Source of the DNA: an uncultured Bacteroidaceae bacterium
Lineage (GTDB): Bacteria; Bacteroidota; Bacteroidia; Bacteroidales; Bacteroidaceae
Assembly: GCA_905233465.1 (NCBI GenBank)
Contig: CAJOEI010000011.1
Span: 17,979-66,047, forward strand
Reading direction: 5' to 3'
Length of the DNA: 48,069 bases
Positions within the stretch are counted from its first letter, which is position 1, and each line of letters starts with the position of its first letter. The notes below the pieces were generated by a model. That model was not told the origin of the DNA. It made no database searches and saw nothing but the letters and a program-made list of their open reading frames with translations. The translations under genes and the position numbers were made by a program. Below are positions 25,313-33,973 of this stretch, piece by piece.

Positions 25313-27661
25313 CTAATCACAAATGCTGAACTTGGCGAATCGCAACAAAAGTTGTTTGGTACCCACGTTGTCGAAACTGACAGTGGCGCGGGCATCAACA
25401 CCCGTTCCAGCCAAGGCCGTCACCGTACCCTGCCCGAAGCGTGCGTGCTCGATGCGGGTGCCAACGGTGAGCGTGCCGACAGCTGTCTGGGTTTCGGACA
25501 CAGGTTGTGCCTGACCCGACGTGGCACCTATGCCGGCAACACGTGGCCCCACCCCTGACCCCTCCCCTGTTAGGGAGGGGAAATTCTTGTGCATAGTGGA
25601 CGGGCGGCTGCTACTTTGCGCTGGGGCATTAAACTGTGAGAACAACGACCTCCCGCCCATTGATGAACTACGTCGTGGGGATGATGTGCCACCCGACTGG
25701 CGCACGTCGAGATAGTTCTCGTCGATGTCGGTGATGAAACTGCTGGGCGTGCTGAATTCCTGCCGTCCGAAGCGGTAGCGGTTCATTGCGTACGTGATGA
25801 AGCATTGCTCCTTGGCTCGCGTAAGGGCCACATAGAACAGGCGGCGCTCCTCCTCCATCTCGCGTGGGGATGCTGATGCCATTTGGTTCGGGAACAGGTT
25901 TTCCTCCATGCCGACGATGAACACCACCTTGAATTCCAAGCCTTTTGCGGCATGAACGGTCATGAGTGAAAGCTTCTCGTCGCTATCGTCATCGCTTTCG
26001 TCAAGGTCGCTTATTAGTGATATTTCCTGAAGATAGTGCGTCATCATAACGCGCTCGTTGCCCTCCTCCTCGCGACGTTCGTCGACAAATTGCTGCATGC
26101 CGTCCAACAGCTGCTGCAAGTTTTCCTGTCGGGATATGTCCTCAGGCTCGCGACCACGGAAGACCTCACGCACCACGCCACTCTCGTCGGCTATGCGATG
26201 TCCGAGCTGTGCGGCATCAATGCTGTCAATCTGGCTGTGGAAGCCCTGTATCATCTCGGCAAAGATACGCAGTCGCGACAGCGTGCTGCCCGACAGATGC
26301 AGCCCGTAGGTCTCGGGGCTCGCTATGACATGCCAGGGCGCTACGCCGGCAGCCTGTGCTGCCTCGGCGATGTGCTGCAGGGTGGTCTGTCCGATGCCTC
26401 TGGCCGGATAGTTGATCACGCGTCGCAGCGCCTCCTCATCGGTGGGGTTCACGGCAAGACGGAAATAGGCTATCATGTCCTTTATCTCCTTGCGCTGATA
26501 GAACGACAACGCGCCATAGACGCGATAAGGTATGCTCTGTTTGCGGAAGGCATCCTCAAAGGTTCGACTCTGGGCGTTGGTGCGGTATAGAATGGCTATG
26601 TCGCTCCATCCCACATGGTCATAGCGGTTCAGGCCGAGCACCTTCTTCGCCACGCCTGCCGCCTCCTCCAGGTCGCTGTAAAATCCGTAGACATGGATGG
26701 GCTGTCCTGCTTCTTTCTGCGAAAACACCTCCTTGGGTATCTGTCCGCGGTTGTGGCGTATAAGGCTGTTGGCCGCGCCGACGATATTCTGTGTCGAGCG
26801 GTAGTTCTGCTCGAGCTTGAACAGTCGTGCGCCGGCATATAACTTCTGGAAGGTGAGGATGTTGTCGATGTTTGCACCTCGGAAGGAGTATATGCTTTGT
26901 GCATCATCACCCACCACACATACGTGACGATGGTTTTGCGCCAACTGCCAGACGATGGCATGCTGGGCATAGTTGATGTCCTGATACTCGTCCACGAGAA
27001 TGTAGCGAAAGTGTTGTTGGTATTTCTGCAACACCTCTGGATGCGTGGCAAAGAGCGTGTAGGTTTGCATCAGGATGTCGTCAAAGTCCATCGCATCGGC
27101 CTGACGACAGCGTTGCGCATAGCGGGCATAGATGCGTCCGGTCTCGGGGATGTGAGCAGCTTGGTCTGCACGTGCACACTGCGCATCACGCAGATAAGCG
27201 TCCGGCCCCACAAGGCGGTTCTTGGCGGCTGATATGTGTGCTGCCACGCTACCAGGCTTGTATTGCTTGTCGTCGAGTCCCATCTCGCGTATGATGGTTT
27301 TGAGCAGGCTCTTGCTGTCGGCGGCATCATATATTGTGAAGTTCGAGCTGTAGCCGGTGTACTGGTGCTCATAGTGCAGCATGCGCGAGAAGATGCTGTG
27401 GAACGTCCCCATCCACAGTCGTGAAGCCAGCTCCGTACCCACCTGACGCGCTATGCGTGCCTTCATCTCCTCGGCAGCCTTGTTGGTGAAGGTCAGCGCC
27501 AATATGCTCCACGGCTCCAAGCCGAGTTCCAGCAGATGGGCAATCTTGTATGTCAGCACGCGCGTCTTGCCCGAACCGGCACCGGCGATGACCAGCGACG
27601 GACCGTCGTTGTAGAGCACAGCCTCCTGTTGCGCAGGATTGAGTTCGTTGAGGTCCATCAT
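25313..27661 (-). CDS. uvrD: UvrD/PcrA-type DNA helicase
   Basis: 782 residues. Superfamily 1 helicase with Q motif (LNPAQQEAV), Walker A AGAGSGKT (26-33), TFTNKAAEEMK, VDEYQDINYAQ, GDDAQSIYSFRGA, LEQNYRST, VHAAKGLEFKVVF and FYVALTRAKE. The C-terminal part has a poorly conserved linker (about 670-720) and a final small domain, GTRIEHARFGQGTVTAL, that in PcrA binds RNA polymerase. In the linker the segment FPSLTGEGSGVG is the in-frame translation of a GC-rich palindromic repeat (25546-25582). Its start codon overlaps the stop of the response-regulator gene (ATGA), so the two are probably co-translated. Confidence 0.95.
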   Translation of the reverse strand: MMDLNELNPAQQEAVLYNDGPSLVIAGAGSGKTRVLTYKIAHLLELGLEPWSILALTFTNKAAEEMKARIARQVGTELASRLWMGTFHSIFSRMLHYEHQYTGYSSNFTIYDAADSKSLLKTIIREMGLDDKQYKPGSVAAHISAAKNRLVGPDAYLRDAQCARADQAAHIPETGRIYARYAQRCRQADAMDFDDILMQTYTLFATHPEVLQKYQQHFRYILVDEYQDINYAQHAIVWQLAQNHRHVCVVGDDAQSIYSFRGANIDNILTFQKLYAGARLFKLEQNYRSTQNIVGAANSLIRHNRGQIPKEVFSQKEAGQPIHVYGFYSDLEEAAGVAKKVLGLNRYDHVGWSDIAILYRTNAQSRTFEDAFRKQSIPYRVYGALSFYQRKEIKDMIAYFRLAVNPTDEEALRRVINYPARGIGQTTLQHIAEAAQAAGVAPWHVIASPETYGLHLSGSTLSRLRIFAEMIQGFHSQIDSIDAAQLGHRIADESGVVREVFRGREPEDISRQENLQQLLDGMQQFVDERREEEGNERVMMTHYLQEISLISDLDESDDDSDEKLSLMTVHAAKGLEFKVVFIVGMEENLFPNQMASASPREMEEERRLFYVALTRAKEQCFITYAMNRYRFGRQEFSTPSSFITDIDENYLDVRQSGGTSSPRRSSSMGGRSLFSQFNAPAQSSSRPSTMHKNFPSLTGEGSGVGPRVAGIGATSGQAQPVSETQTAVGTLTVGTRIEHARFGQGTVTALAGTGVDARATVSFDNVGTKQLLLRFAKFSICD
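25546..25582. repeat. GC-rich palindromic repeat inside uvrD (copy 1)
   Basis: Core CCCCTCCC, loop CTGTTA, GGGAGGGG (25559-25580), preceded by CCCCACCCCTGA. It matches the arms of the large inverted repeat at 35972-36072 and stays open in the uvrD frame. Confidence 0.8.
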
Positions 27662-28380
27662 TCTTCGTCCGGTTCCAGATTCTCCAAGTCCAGGATGTGT
27701 AGTTGCAGTGCCCTTGTGACAAGTCGCGTGGCATTCACACCGTTACGTTCATTCTCGCCGAAGAGTCGCTGTGTGAGCTCCGACTGTCGTTTCTCCAAGC
27801 TCTTCACGCCGAAAGGCATCTGCCTCAGTGCTGCAATCATATCCTTTGTATATCCCAATGCAAGATGCCGCAGGAAGCGCTCGTCGTATTCATCAATGTT
27901 GTAGTCGATGATGGCGTCGGTGCGTCGCGTCTCGGCCGACACACTGCGTATGAATCGCTCGACAATCTTCTTCATTATCGGCTCGTTGAACACCAGTCGT
28001 CTGCCATCCATCACCTGACGCACGTCGTTGCGCGTGAGCAACTCGCCGGTCTTGAGGATTATGCCGTCGGCACCAGCCTGCAGAGCATCCACCCACAGGC
28101 GTTCGTTGAGTATCTCGCCTGTGAAGATAAGCACCTTCAGTGAGGGATGCAGCGCACGCAGCTGCCGGCAGATGTCCACGCCGATGGTGGTGGAACCTCC
28201 CAGTCCAAGATCAAGTAGAACCAGATCGGGCACTCCCTGACGCAGGGCGGTCCACAGCTGGCTCTCGTTGGCTGCTGTGGCAATCACTTCGGCTTCAGGT
28301 ATCTCACTGCGGAATATTTCCTCGGTGCCCTTGAGTTCGAGCTTTACATCCTCTACTATGATGACTTTGAATGGTTGCAT
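27658..28380 (-). CDS. Response regulator with receiver domain and helix-turn-helix-like C-terminus
   Basis: 240 residues. The receiver domain (1-125) has the acidic pair Glu10-Asp11 in VIIVEDVKLE, the phosphorylation site Asp57 in LVLLDLGLGG, the Thr of LIFTGE and the Lys of GIILKTGE. The C-terminal 80 residues contain RFLRHLALGYTKDMIAALRQ followed by SLEKRQSELTQRLFG, which resembles a LuxR-type DNA-binding helix-turn-helix. No sensor kinase gene is nearby. Its stop overlaps the start of uvrD by the ATGA pattern. Confidence 0.87.
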   Translation of the reverse strand: MQPFKVIIVEDVKLELKGTEEIFRSEIPEAEVIATAANESQLWTALRQGVPDLVLLDLGLGGSTTIGVDICRQLRALHPSLKVLIFTGEILNERLWVDALQAGADGIILKTGELLTRNDVRQVMDGRRLVFNEPIMKKIVERFIRSVSAETRRTDAIIDYNIDEYDERFLRHLALGYTKDMIAALRQMPFGVKSLEKRQSELTQRLFGENERNGVNATRLVTRALQLHILDLENLEPDEE

Positions 28381-28404
28381 GATTGGAATATGTGAAGTTA
28401 TTGT

Positions 28405-29061
28405 TTACATTAGATAGTCGTCCATCACCGCGCTCACGGCCATGATGTGGCAGAATGAGCCCGCGAGGACAAAGACATGGAAGAGCGTGTGCATATACTG
28501 CCTGTTAGGCGAGACGAGATACACAGCCGCGCCGCCGATATATGCCACGCCCTCGGCTATCAGCCACACCACGGCAGCCGTGGACACACAGCCCATCAGC
28601 ACTGGAAATGCCACCACCACCGAGAGCCCCATGACACAGAAGCACGTTGTCTCGATGTAGCTGTGTTCCCGCAGGCCGCGCACGCTGACCACGGTGCCCA
28701 CGACCGCAGCCGTGGTGACAAAGGCCAACAGCCCCCAGCCCCAGCCAGCCTGTGTGCGCAGGGCAGTGAGTGTGATGGGGGCATAGCTGCCAGCGATGTG
28801 CCAGTATATTGCCACGTGGTCCCACTGGCGCCATTGCTCGCGTCGCACAGCATCGTCGACGGGCCATGCATGGTAGACCGTGGATGTGACATAGCTGGCA
28901 ATCATGCCCGCTGCCGCGAAAGCAATACCCAGCGTGGCCCATCCGCTGCCTGCGCTGATGGCACGAAAGGCCATCCACGACCACATAGCCACGGCCATTG
29001 CTATGCCGAAGGCATGTGTTGCGGCGTTGAGTTTGTCTTCTTTTTTTGTGTAGAATATCAT
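28405..29061 (-). CDS. Hemolysin III / PAQR family membrane protein
   Basis: 218 residues with about seven membrane segments. The family's metal-binding residues appear in LNAATHAFGI (His), SYVTSTVYHAW (Ser and His) and HTLFHVFVLAGSFCHIMAV (two His near the C-terminus), with DHVAIYWHIAGSYAPI between. The name hemolysin III is historic; bacterial members are membrane proteins related to progestin/adiponectin receptors and have no proven pore-forming role. It is divergent from the C10 protease gene, with 83 bases between the starts. Confidence 0.92.
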   Translation of the reverse strand: MIFYTKKEDKLNAATHAFGIAMAVAMWSWMAFRAISAGSGWATLGIAFAAAGMIASYVTSTVYHAWPVDDAVRREQWRQWDHVAIYWHIAGSYAPITLTALRTQAGWGWGLLAFVTTAAVVGTVVSVRGLREHSYIETTCFCVMGLSVVVAFPVLMGCVSTAAVVWLIAEGVAYIGGAAVYLVSPNRQYMHTLFHVFVLAGSFCHIMAVSAVMDDYLM

Positions 29062-29070
29062 TTTTCTGGC

Positions 29071-29079
29071 GCAAAGGTA
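29071..29079 (-). promoter_or_regulatory. Probable -7 box of the hemolysin III gene
   Basis: TACCTTTGC on the minus strand ending 9 bases before the ATG, which predicts a leader of only a few bases. Confidence 0.55.
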
Positions 29080-29101
29080 GCTAATCTTCGTAACTTATCG
29101 T

Positions 29102-29110
29102 TATTTTTGC
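29102..29110 (+). promoter_or_regulatory. Probable -7 box of the C10 protease gene
   Basis: TATTTTTGC, 34 bases before the protease ATG. The two divergent -7 boxes are 22 bases apart, so the promoters overlap. No clear TTTG at the standard distance. Confidence 0.45.
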
Positions 29111-29144
29111 GGCGCAAAATCGAATATAACTAATTAAAATAATC

Positions 29145-32100
29145 ATGAAACGTATCTTTCTACTCGCTTTTGTTGCTTTTGTAGCTATCTGTGCCGCACA
29201 AGCTGACGTCATCGACCGTGAGGCAGCAGCCCAGCGTGCCGCAGACTACCTCACCGGCATATCAGCCAACCGCCACCTGTCACCAGTGACCAATGGCGCA
29301 CGGCTGGCACCAAGTCGCAACGGCAGCTCGCAGCAACCGGCCTACTATGTCTTCAGCCGCGGCGAGGGACAAGGCTATGTCATTGCTTCGGCCGACGACC
29401 AGACGGACCCAGTGCTGGGCTACACCGATTCGGGCGACTTTGACTATACAAACATACCCGACAACATGCGCGCATGGCTTGACGACTGCGAGGCCCAGAT
29501 CATGGATCTGCGACGTTTGGGCAGCCAAGGTGCATCGGCCCGTCAGCTGGTGCCGCAGCGCGCGGCAGCCGTGCCCACACACCCCGCCATCCCAAAGCTG
29601 CTCACCTGCAACTGGAACCAGGGTTCGCCATACAACGACGAGTGCCCTTTGGACACCGACGGCCGACGTTGCGTGACAGGCTGTGTGGCTACCGCTATGG
29701 CACAGATTATGTACCATCAGCGTGCTAAAAGCGTGGACAAGACTACGAAAGCCATCCCTGGCTACACCTCTTACGGTCATGGACTTAATGTGAAAGGCAT
29801 CTCCAAAGGTGCACCGCTCGACTGGGACAACATGCGCGACAACGGCGGTTCGTCGTCAGCCGAGAAACTGGCTGTGGCACAGCTGATGCACTACTGCGGT
29901 GTGTCGGTGGAAATGGACTATACCAGCGGAGCCTCAGGAGCACACTCTTACAGGGTTGCAGAGGCTCTGGTCAACTATTTCGGCTACGGGTCGAGCGTGA
30001 AGTATGTCCAGCGCTACGAATACTCCAATGTGCAGTGGGATGCGCTGATATACAATGAGCTGGCACATGGCAACCCAGTGTATCTCAGCGGTGCTAACTC
30101 CGACGCGGGCCATGCCTTTGTCACCGACGGCTACGACGGCAAGCGCAACTACCACATCAACTGGGGCTGGGGCGGTCAGAGCGACGGCTACTATCTGCTC
30201 AACAAGCTCACGCCGGGCTCACAGGGCATCGGTGGTAGCAGCAACGGTTACAACGACTATCAGGATGCCATCATCGGCATGGTGCCTGCCAACTACGGTT
30301 CGAAACCCATCGCTTTTGCCGACAACACAGTGAAGAAGCTCTGCGTCGCTGCATGGGACACTAACGAAGACGGCATACTGAGCTACAACGAAGCCGCCAA
30401 GGTGACCGACCTCGGTGACACATTCAAGGACAGTAGAATCAAGAATTTCCCCGAGCTCATCAACTTCACCAAGGTCAAGACACTGGCTGACGATGCCTTT
30501 GCAGGCTGCACGTCGCTGGCAAGCATCAGCCTGCCCGAGAACCTCACAACTATCGGTGCACGCGCCTTCCAGAACTGTCGTTCGCTGAAGACGCTCCTCT
30601 TGCCTGAGACAGTGACCTCTGTCGGTGAGAAGGCATTTGCTGGTTGCAAGGCTCTGACATCGCTGGCCCTCACCGCTGTGCCCGCCATCGAGGCACGCAC
30701 ATTCGAGGACTGTATAGCGCTGGTATCCTTCGAGATTCCAGCCTCTGTGCAGCGTGTGGGTGACGCGGCCTTCAACGGCTGCACCAAACTGCGCAACGTA
30801 ACGCTCAACACAGCCTCGCCTGCAGACATCACGCTCGGTGAGAACATCTTCGGCACGCTGGATCTCAGCGAGGCCACGCTGAACATCCCTGCCGGTGGCC
30901 GCCACGAATGGGAGGAAGCGCCACAGTGGAGCGCCTTCGGCAACATATATGAGACACGTCAGCTGGGTGCCGACCAGATGATAGAACTGCAGACAAACAA
31001 GACCGTCTACCTCTATAATGTCGGCACACAGGCCTACCTCACCAAGGGCGAGGCATGGGGCACACAGGCCGTGGTTGGCAGCGAGCCAATGCGTTTTGAG
31101 CTGCGTCGCGACGACACGATGCCCGATGGCCAGTACTATCTCTACAGCAACGACACAGGCAAATCCCAGCACGTGCTTTTCCGTACAATGGCTGACGACA
31201 AAGTGGGGTCGGGCATCAAATGCTGCTTCGTCGACGGTTATCTCTCGGAAAACGCCTACTGGGTGGTCGAGTCGATAGGGGATAATAAATACCGCTTCTC
31301 CGTGCCTGCCGGCGGCAAGGGCTATGCTGCCAACACATATCTCGGCATACAGCCCAACCACCGCACCAATGCTCGTCCGGAGAACGTCAGCACCACGATG
31401 GGTGCATACTTTGACGTCAAGTATTCCAGCTATGAGGAGAACTGCCAGTGGCAGTTTGTCGACTACGACGCAACATACGGAATCTACAACGCTGCCGAGG
31501 AGCTGCAGAATCTGCTGGCACTGGCCAAGAGCAAGCGCATCAACGCCGAACGCGAGCAGGAGGTGCTGGACAACCTGCAGAGCACCAAGGACGACATCGT
31601 AACAGCACAACGCACCTTGCGCCGCAAGCTGGGCTACCTGCACTTCGATGATGAGCATGTCAAGGAGATCATCATAAGCAACTTTGATGTCAACGGCGAT
31701 GGCGAGCTCGCTACGGCCGAGGCAAAACTGATTACGAGCTTCGAGAACTATTTCCGCGGCTCGGCAGTGCGCAGCCTCGATTGCCTGGAATCATTCACAG
31801 GAGTGGAGTATATCTATGGCAATAGCTTCCAGGAATGCACCGAGCTGGAGTCCGTGCGCCTGCCCAAGAGCGTCCACACTATGTACTACTACATCTTCTA
31901 TGGCTGCACGTCGCTGCGCGAGGTGCACCTGCCCGAGCATCTGCGATACATCGGCGAGAAGAGCTTCTTCAACTGCACGTCGCTGCAGACGCTGTACATG
32001 CACAATCCCAATCCCGATGCTATCGAGCTGGGCAACGACATCTTCGAGGGTGTGGACCTCGGTGCCGTCACCCTCTATGTGCCACAAGGCTCACGCCAGG

Positions 32101-33881
32101 CCTATGCTGAGGCTCCCGTGTGGCGCGACTTCGGCACCATCGTGGAGATGCGTGCAGCACAGCTGCCTGACTTCGCACCCCTCACACAAGACGAACGCGT
32201 GTATATATATAATATAGGTACGCGCGCGTATATAGCAGCCGGCGAAGCCTATGGCACACAGGCTGTGGTGGCCAGCACAGGCTTTATATACAAGGTCAAG
32301 CGCACCAAGTCGATGCCCGAAGGCACTTACTATCTCGAGGCCGAGAACAACGGCGGTTCGAAGCATGTGCTCTTCCGCACCAGCACCGATAATAAAGTGG
32401 GCGCGGGCATCAAGACCTGCTTCGTCGACGGTACGCTGGGAGCATCCGCATACTGGACCGTAGCTGAGGTGGGCGAGAATATCTACACTCTGCAGATCCC
32501 CAGCACACAGTCCGGATATGATGCCGAACGCTTCTTAGGCATCAACGTCGACCATCCCACGGATGCAGTCGACGACGGCGATCCCACCTATGCACTCTAC
32601 TGGGACATCCCCTACGCGGACCTGCCACTGAACTGCCAGTGGGCCTTCGTGCGCGTGGCCGACATGGAGCTTGAGGAGCAACGCATGGCAGCATCCGACG
32701 AGCTGGCCACGCTGCTGAGCCGTGCCGATGCCCGTGGCATTGAGGCAGCAGCCGAACATGCCGTGATGGACAACCTACAGAGCACCACACAGCAGATGCA
32801 GGATGCCATAACCTCGCTGCGCGTGAAGCTGCACTACATCGACTTTGAGGAAGACCGCATGCGTCAGCTCTGTGTGGCACGCTTCGACCTCGACGAGGAC
32901 GACGAAGTCAGTACCGAGGAGGCTGCTGCCGCCACGTCGTTGGGTCAGACCTTCCGCAACGCCACGTCGCTGCACAGCCTTAATGATTTGCGCTACTTCA
33001 CGGGTCTGACCGCTATCGACGCCGAAGCCTTCCACGGCTGCTCGGCCGTGACACAAATCACTGTGCCACAGAGCGTGACGGCCATCGGACGCAGCGCCTT
33101 CACGGGCTGCAACAACCTGCGCTACATGCGGATGCTCAACCCCGCAGCGATTGCTCCGCAGGCCGACAATACCGAACTGCCACAGAACGTCAACGTCTTT
33201 GTCGAGGCAGCGGCACTGCAGGCTTACCAGGCCGACCCGACATGGCAGACGGTATGCGTCTCGGCCTACACTGGACAGCCCCGTGTGTCGGCTCGCATTG
33301 CAACACGCGAGTACGGCCGAACCAATCCAACATTCGTCATGGCTGTCATGGGTGCCCCTGTCGAGGGCGATGCCAAATTCAGCTGCGAGGCCAAGTCAGC
33401 ATCACCTGTGGGTGAGTATGAAATCGTCGTAGAACGCGGAACCGTCACCACTGAGAATGTGGAATTTGTGCCCGGCGTGCTCAATGTGACGCCTGCACCT
33501 CTCACCATCACAGCCAAATCCTACTCGCGCAACATCGGCGAGGCCAATCCTGAGTTCGAACTTGAATACACCGGTCTGCGCAATCGCGAGACGGCTGCCA
33601 CAGCACTCACCACACAACCCACGGTGACGTGCGCCGCCACTGCCGAGAGCCCTGCAGGAGAATATGACATCATCGTCAGCGACGCCGAGGCTCCGAACTA
33701 CGAGATTACTTACGTGGCAGGTAAGCTGACTGTCGTTGACCCAGTCGGAATCAACGACACCAACATGGATAGCATCGACGCCAACGCACCTGTCTACACC
33801 CTCGACGGTCGCAGGGTGGATGCACGCCATCAGCGCTCAGGCATATACATCCGTGGCGGCAAGAAGGTGGTTATACGGTGA
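29145..33881 (+). CDS. Secreted C10 (streptopain-type) cysteine protease with BspA-like repeats
   Basis: 1578 residues. Signal peptide 1-20; propeptide (about 21-150) of the Spi/streptopain type with PAYYVFSRGEGQGYVIASAD; C10 catalytic domain (about 150-390) with Cys180 in GCVATAMAQIMYH, His323 in AGHAFVTDGYDG and the HINWGWGG motif, all as in SpeB. After it come three units that open with EF-hand-like loops (DTNEDGILSYNE, DVNGDGELATAE, DLDEDDEVSTEE) and continue with BspA-type leucine-rich repeats (AFAGCTSLASISLP); two ricin-like segments starting YLYNVGTQAYL and YIYNIGTRAYI lie between them. Two MBG-like domains follow, and a tail with YTLDGRRV and a basic end KKVVIR, like a type IX secretion signal. 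It should be surface-exposed or secreted and may cut host or dietary protein. Confidence 0.9.
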   Translation: MKRIFLLAFVAFVAICAAQADVIDREAAAQRAADYLTGISANRHLSPVTNGARLAPSRNGSSQQPAYYVFSRGEGQGYVIASADDQTDPVLGYTDSGDFDYTNIPDNMRAWLDDCEAQIMDLRRLGSQGASARQLVPQRAAAVPTHPAIPKLLTCNWNQGSPYNDECPLDTDGRRCVTGCVATAMAQIMYHQRAKSVDKTTKAIPGYTSYGHGLNVKGISKGAPLDWDNMRDNGGSSSAEKLAVAQLMHYCGVSVEMDYTSGASGAHSYRVAEALVNYFGYGSSVKYVQRYEYSNVQWDALIYNELAHGNPVYLSGANSDAGHAFVTDGYDGKRNYHINWGWGGQSDGYYLLNKLTPGSQGIGGSSNGYNDYQDAIIGMVPANYGSKPIAFADNTVKKLCVAAWDTNEDGILSYNEAAKVTDLGDTFKDSRIKNFPELINFTKVKTLADDAFAGCTSLASISLPENLTTIGARAFQNCRSLKTLLLPETVTSVGEKAFAGCKALTSLALTAVPAIEARTFEDCIALVSFEIPASVQRVGDAAFNGCTKLRNVTLNTASPADITLGENIFGTLDLSEATLNIPAGGRHEWEEAPQWSAFGNIYETRQLGADQMIELQTNKTVYLYNVGTQAYLTKGEAWGTQAVVGSEPMRFELRRDDTMPDGQYYLYSNDTGKSQHVLFRTMADDKVGSGIKCCFVDGYLSENAYWVVESIGDNKYRFSVPAGGKGYAANTYLGIQPNHRTNARPENVSTTMGAYFDVKYSSYEENCQWQFVDYDATYGIYNAAEELQNLLALAKSKRINAEREQEVLDNLQSTKDDIVTAQRTLRRKLGYLHFDDEHVKEIIISNFDVNGDGELATAEAKLITSFENYFRGSAVRSLDCLESFTGVEYIYGNSFQECTELESVRLPKSVHTMYYYIFYGCTSLREVHLPEHLRYIGEKSFFNCTSLQTLYMHNPNPDAIELGNDIFEGVDLGAVTLYVPQGSRQAYAEAPVWRDFGTIVEMRAAQLPDFAPLTQDERVYIYNIGTRAYIAAGEAYGTQAVVASTGFIYKVKRTKSMPEGTYYLEAENNGGSKHVLFRTSTDNKVGAGIKTCFVDGTLGASAYWTVAEVGENIYTLQIPSTQSGYDAERFLGINVDHPTDAVDDGDPTYALYWDIPYADLPLNCQWAFVRVADMELEEQRMAASDELATLLSRADARGIEAAAEHAVMDNLQSTTQQMQDAITSLRVKLHYIDFEEDRMRQLCVARFDLDEDDEVSTEEAAAATSLGQTFRNATSLHSLNDLRYFTGLTAIDAEAFHGCSAVTQITVPQSVTAIGRSAFTGCNNLRYMRMLNPAAIAPQADNTELPQNVNVFVEAAALQAYQADPTWQTVCVSAYTGQPRVSARIATREYGRTNPTFVMAVMGAPVEGDAKFSCEAKSASPVGEYEIVVERGTVTTENVEFVPGVLNVTPAPLTITAKSYSRNIGEANPEFELEYTGLRNRETAATALTTQPTVTCAATAESPAGEYDIIVSDAEAPNYEITYVAGKLTVVDPVGINDTNMDSIDANAPVYTLDGRRVDARHQRSGIYIRGGKKVVIR

Positions 33882-33934
33882 TGCGTTAGTTATAACCCGC
33901 TGATAATGAATTTTCCAAAAAAATGCTTTCAAAA

Positions 33935-33968
33935 TTTGGTGCGAATGCGCGGAATATACTACCTTTGC
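33935..33968 (+). promoter_or_regulatory. Promoter placing the next gene at the transcript start
   Basis: TTTG (33935-33938), 21 bases, TACCTTTGC (33960-33968). The ATG of the following gene is at 33974, five bases past the box, so the mRNA should have almost no leader. Confidence 0.7.
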
Positions 33969-33973
33969 GGCGT

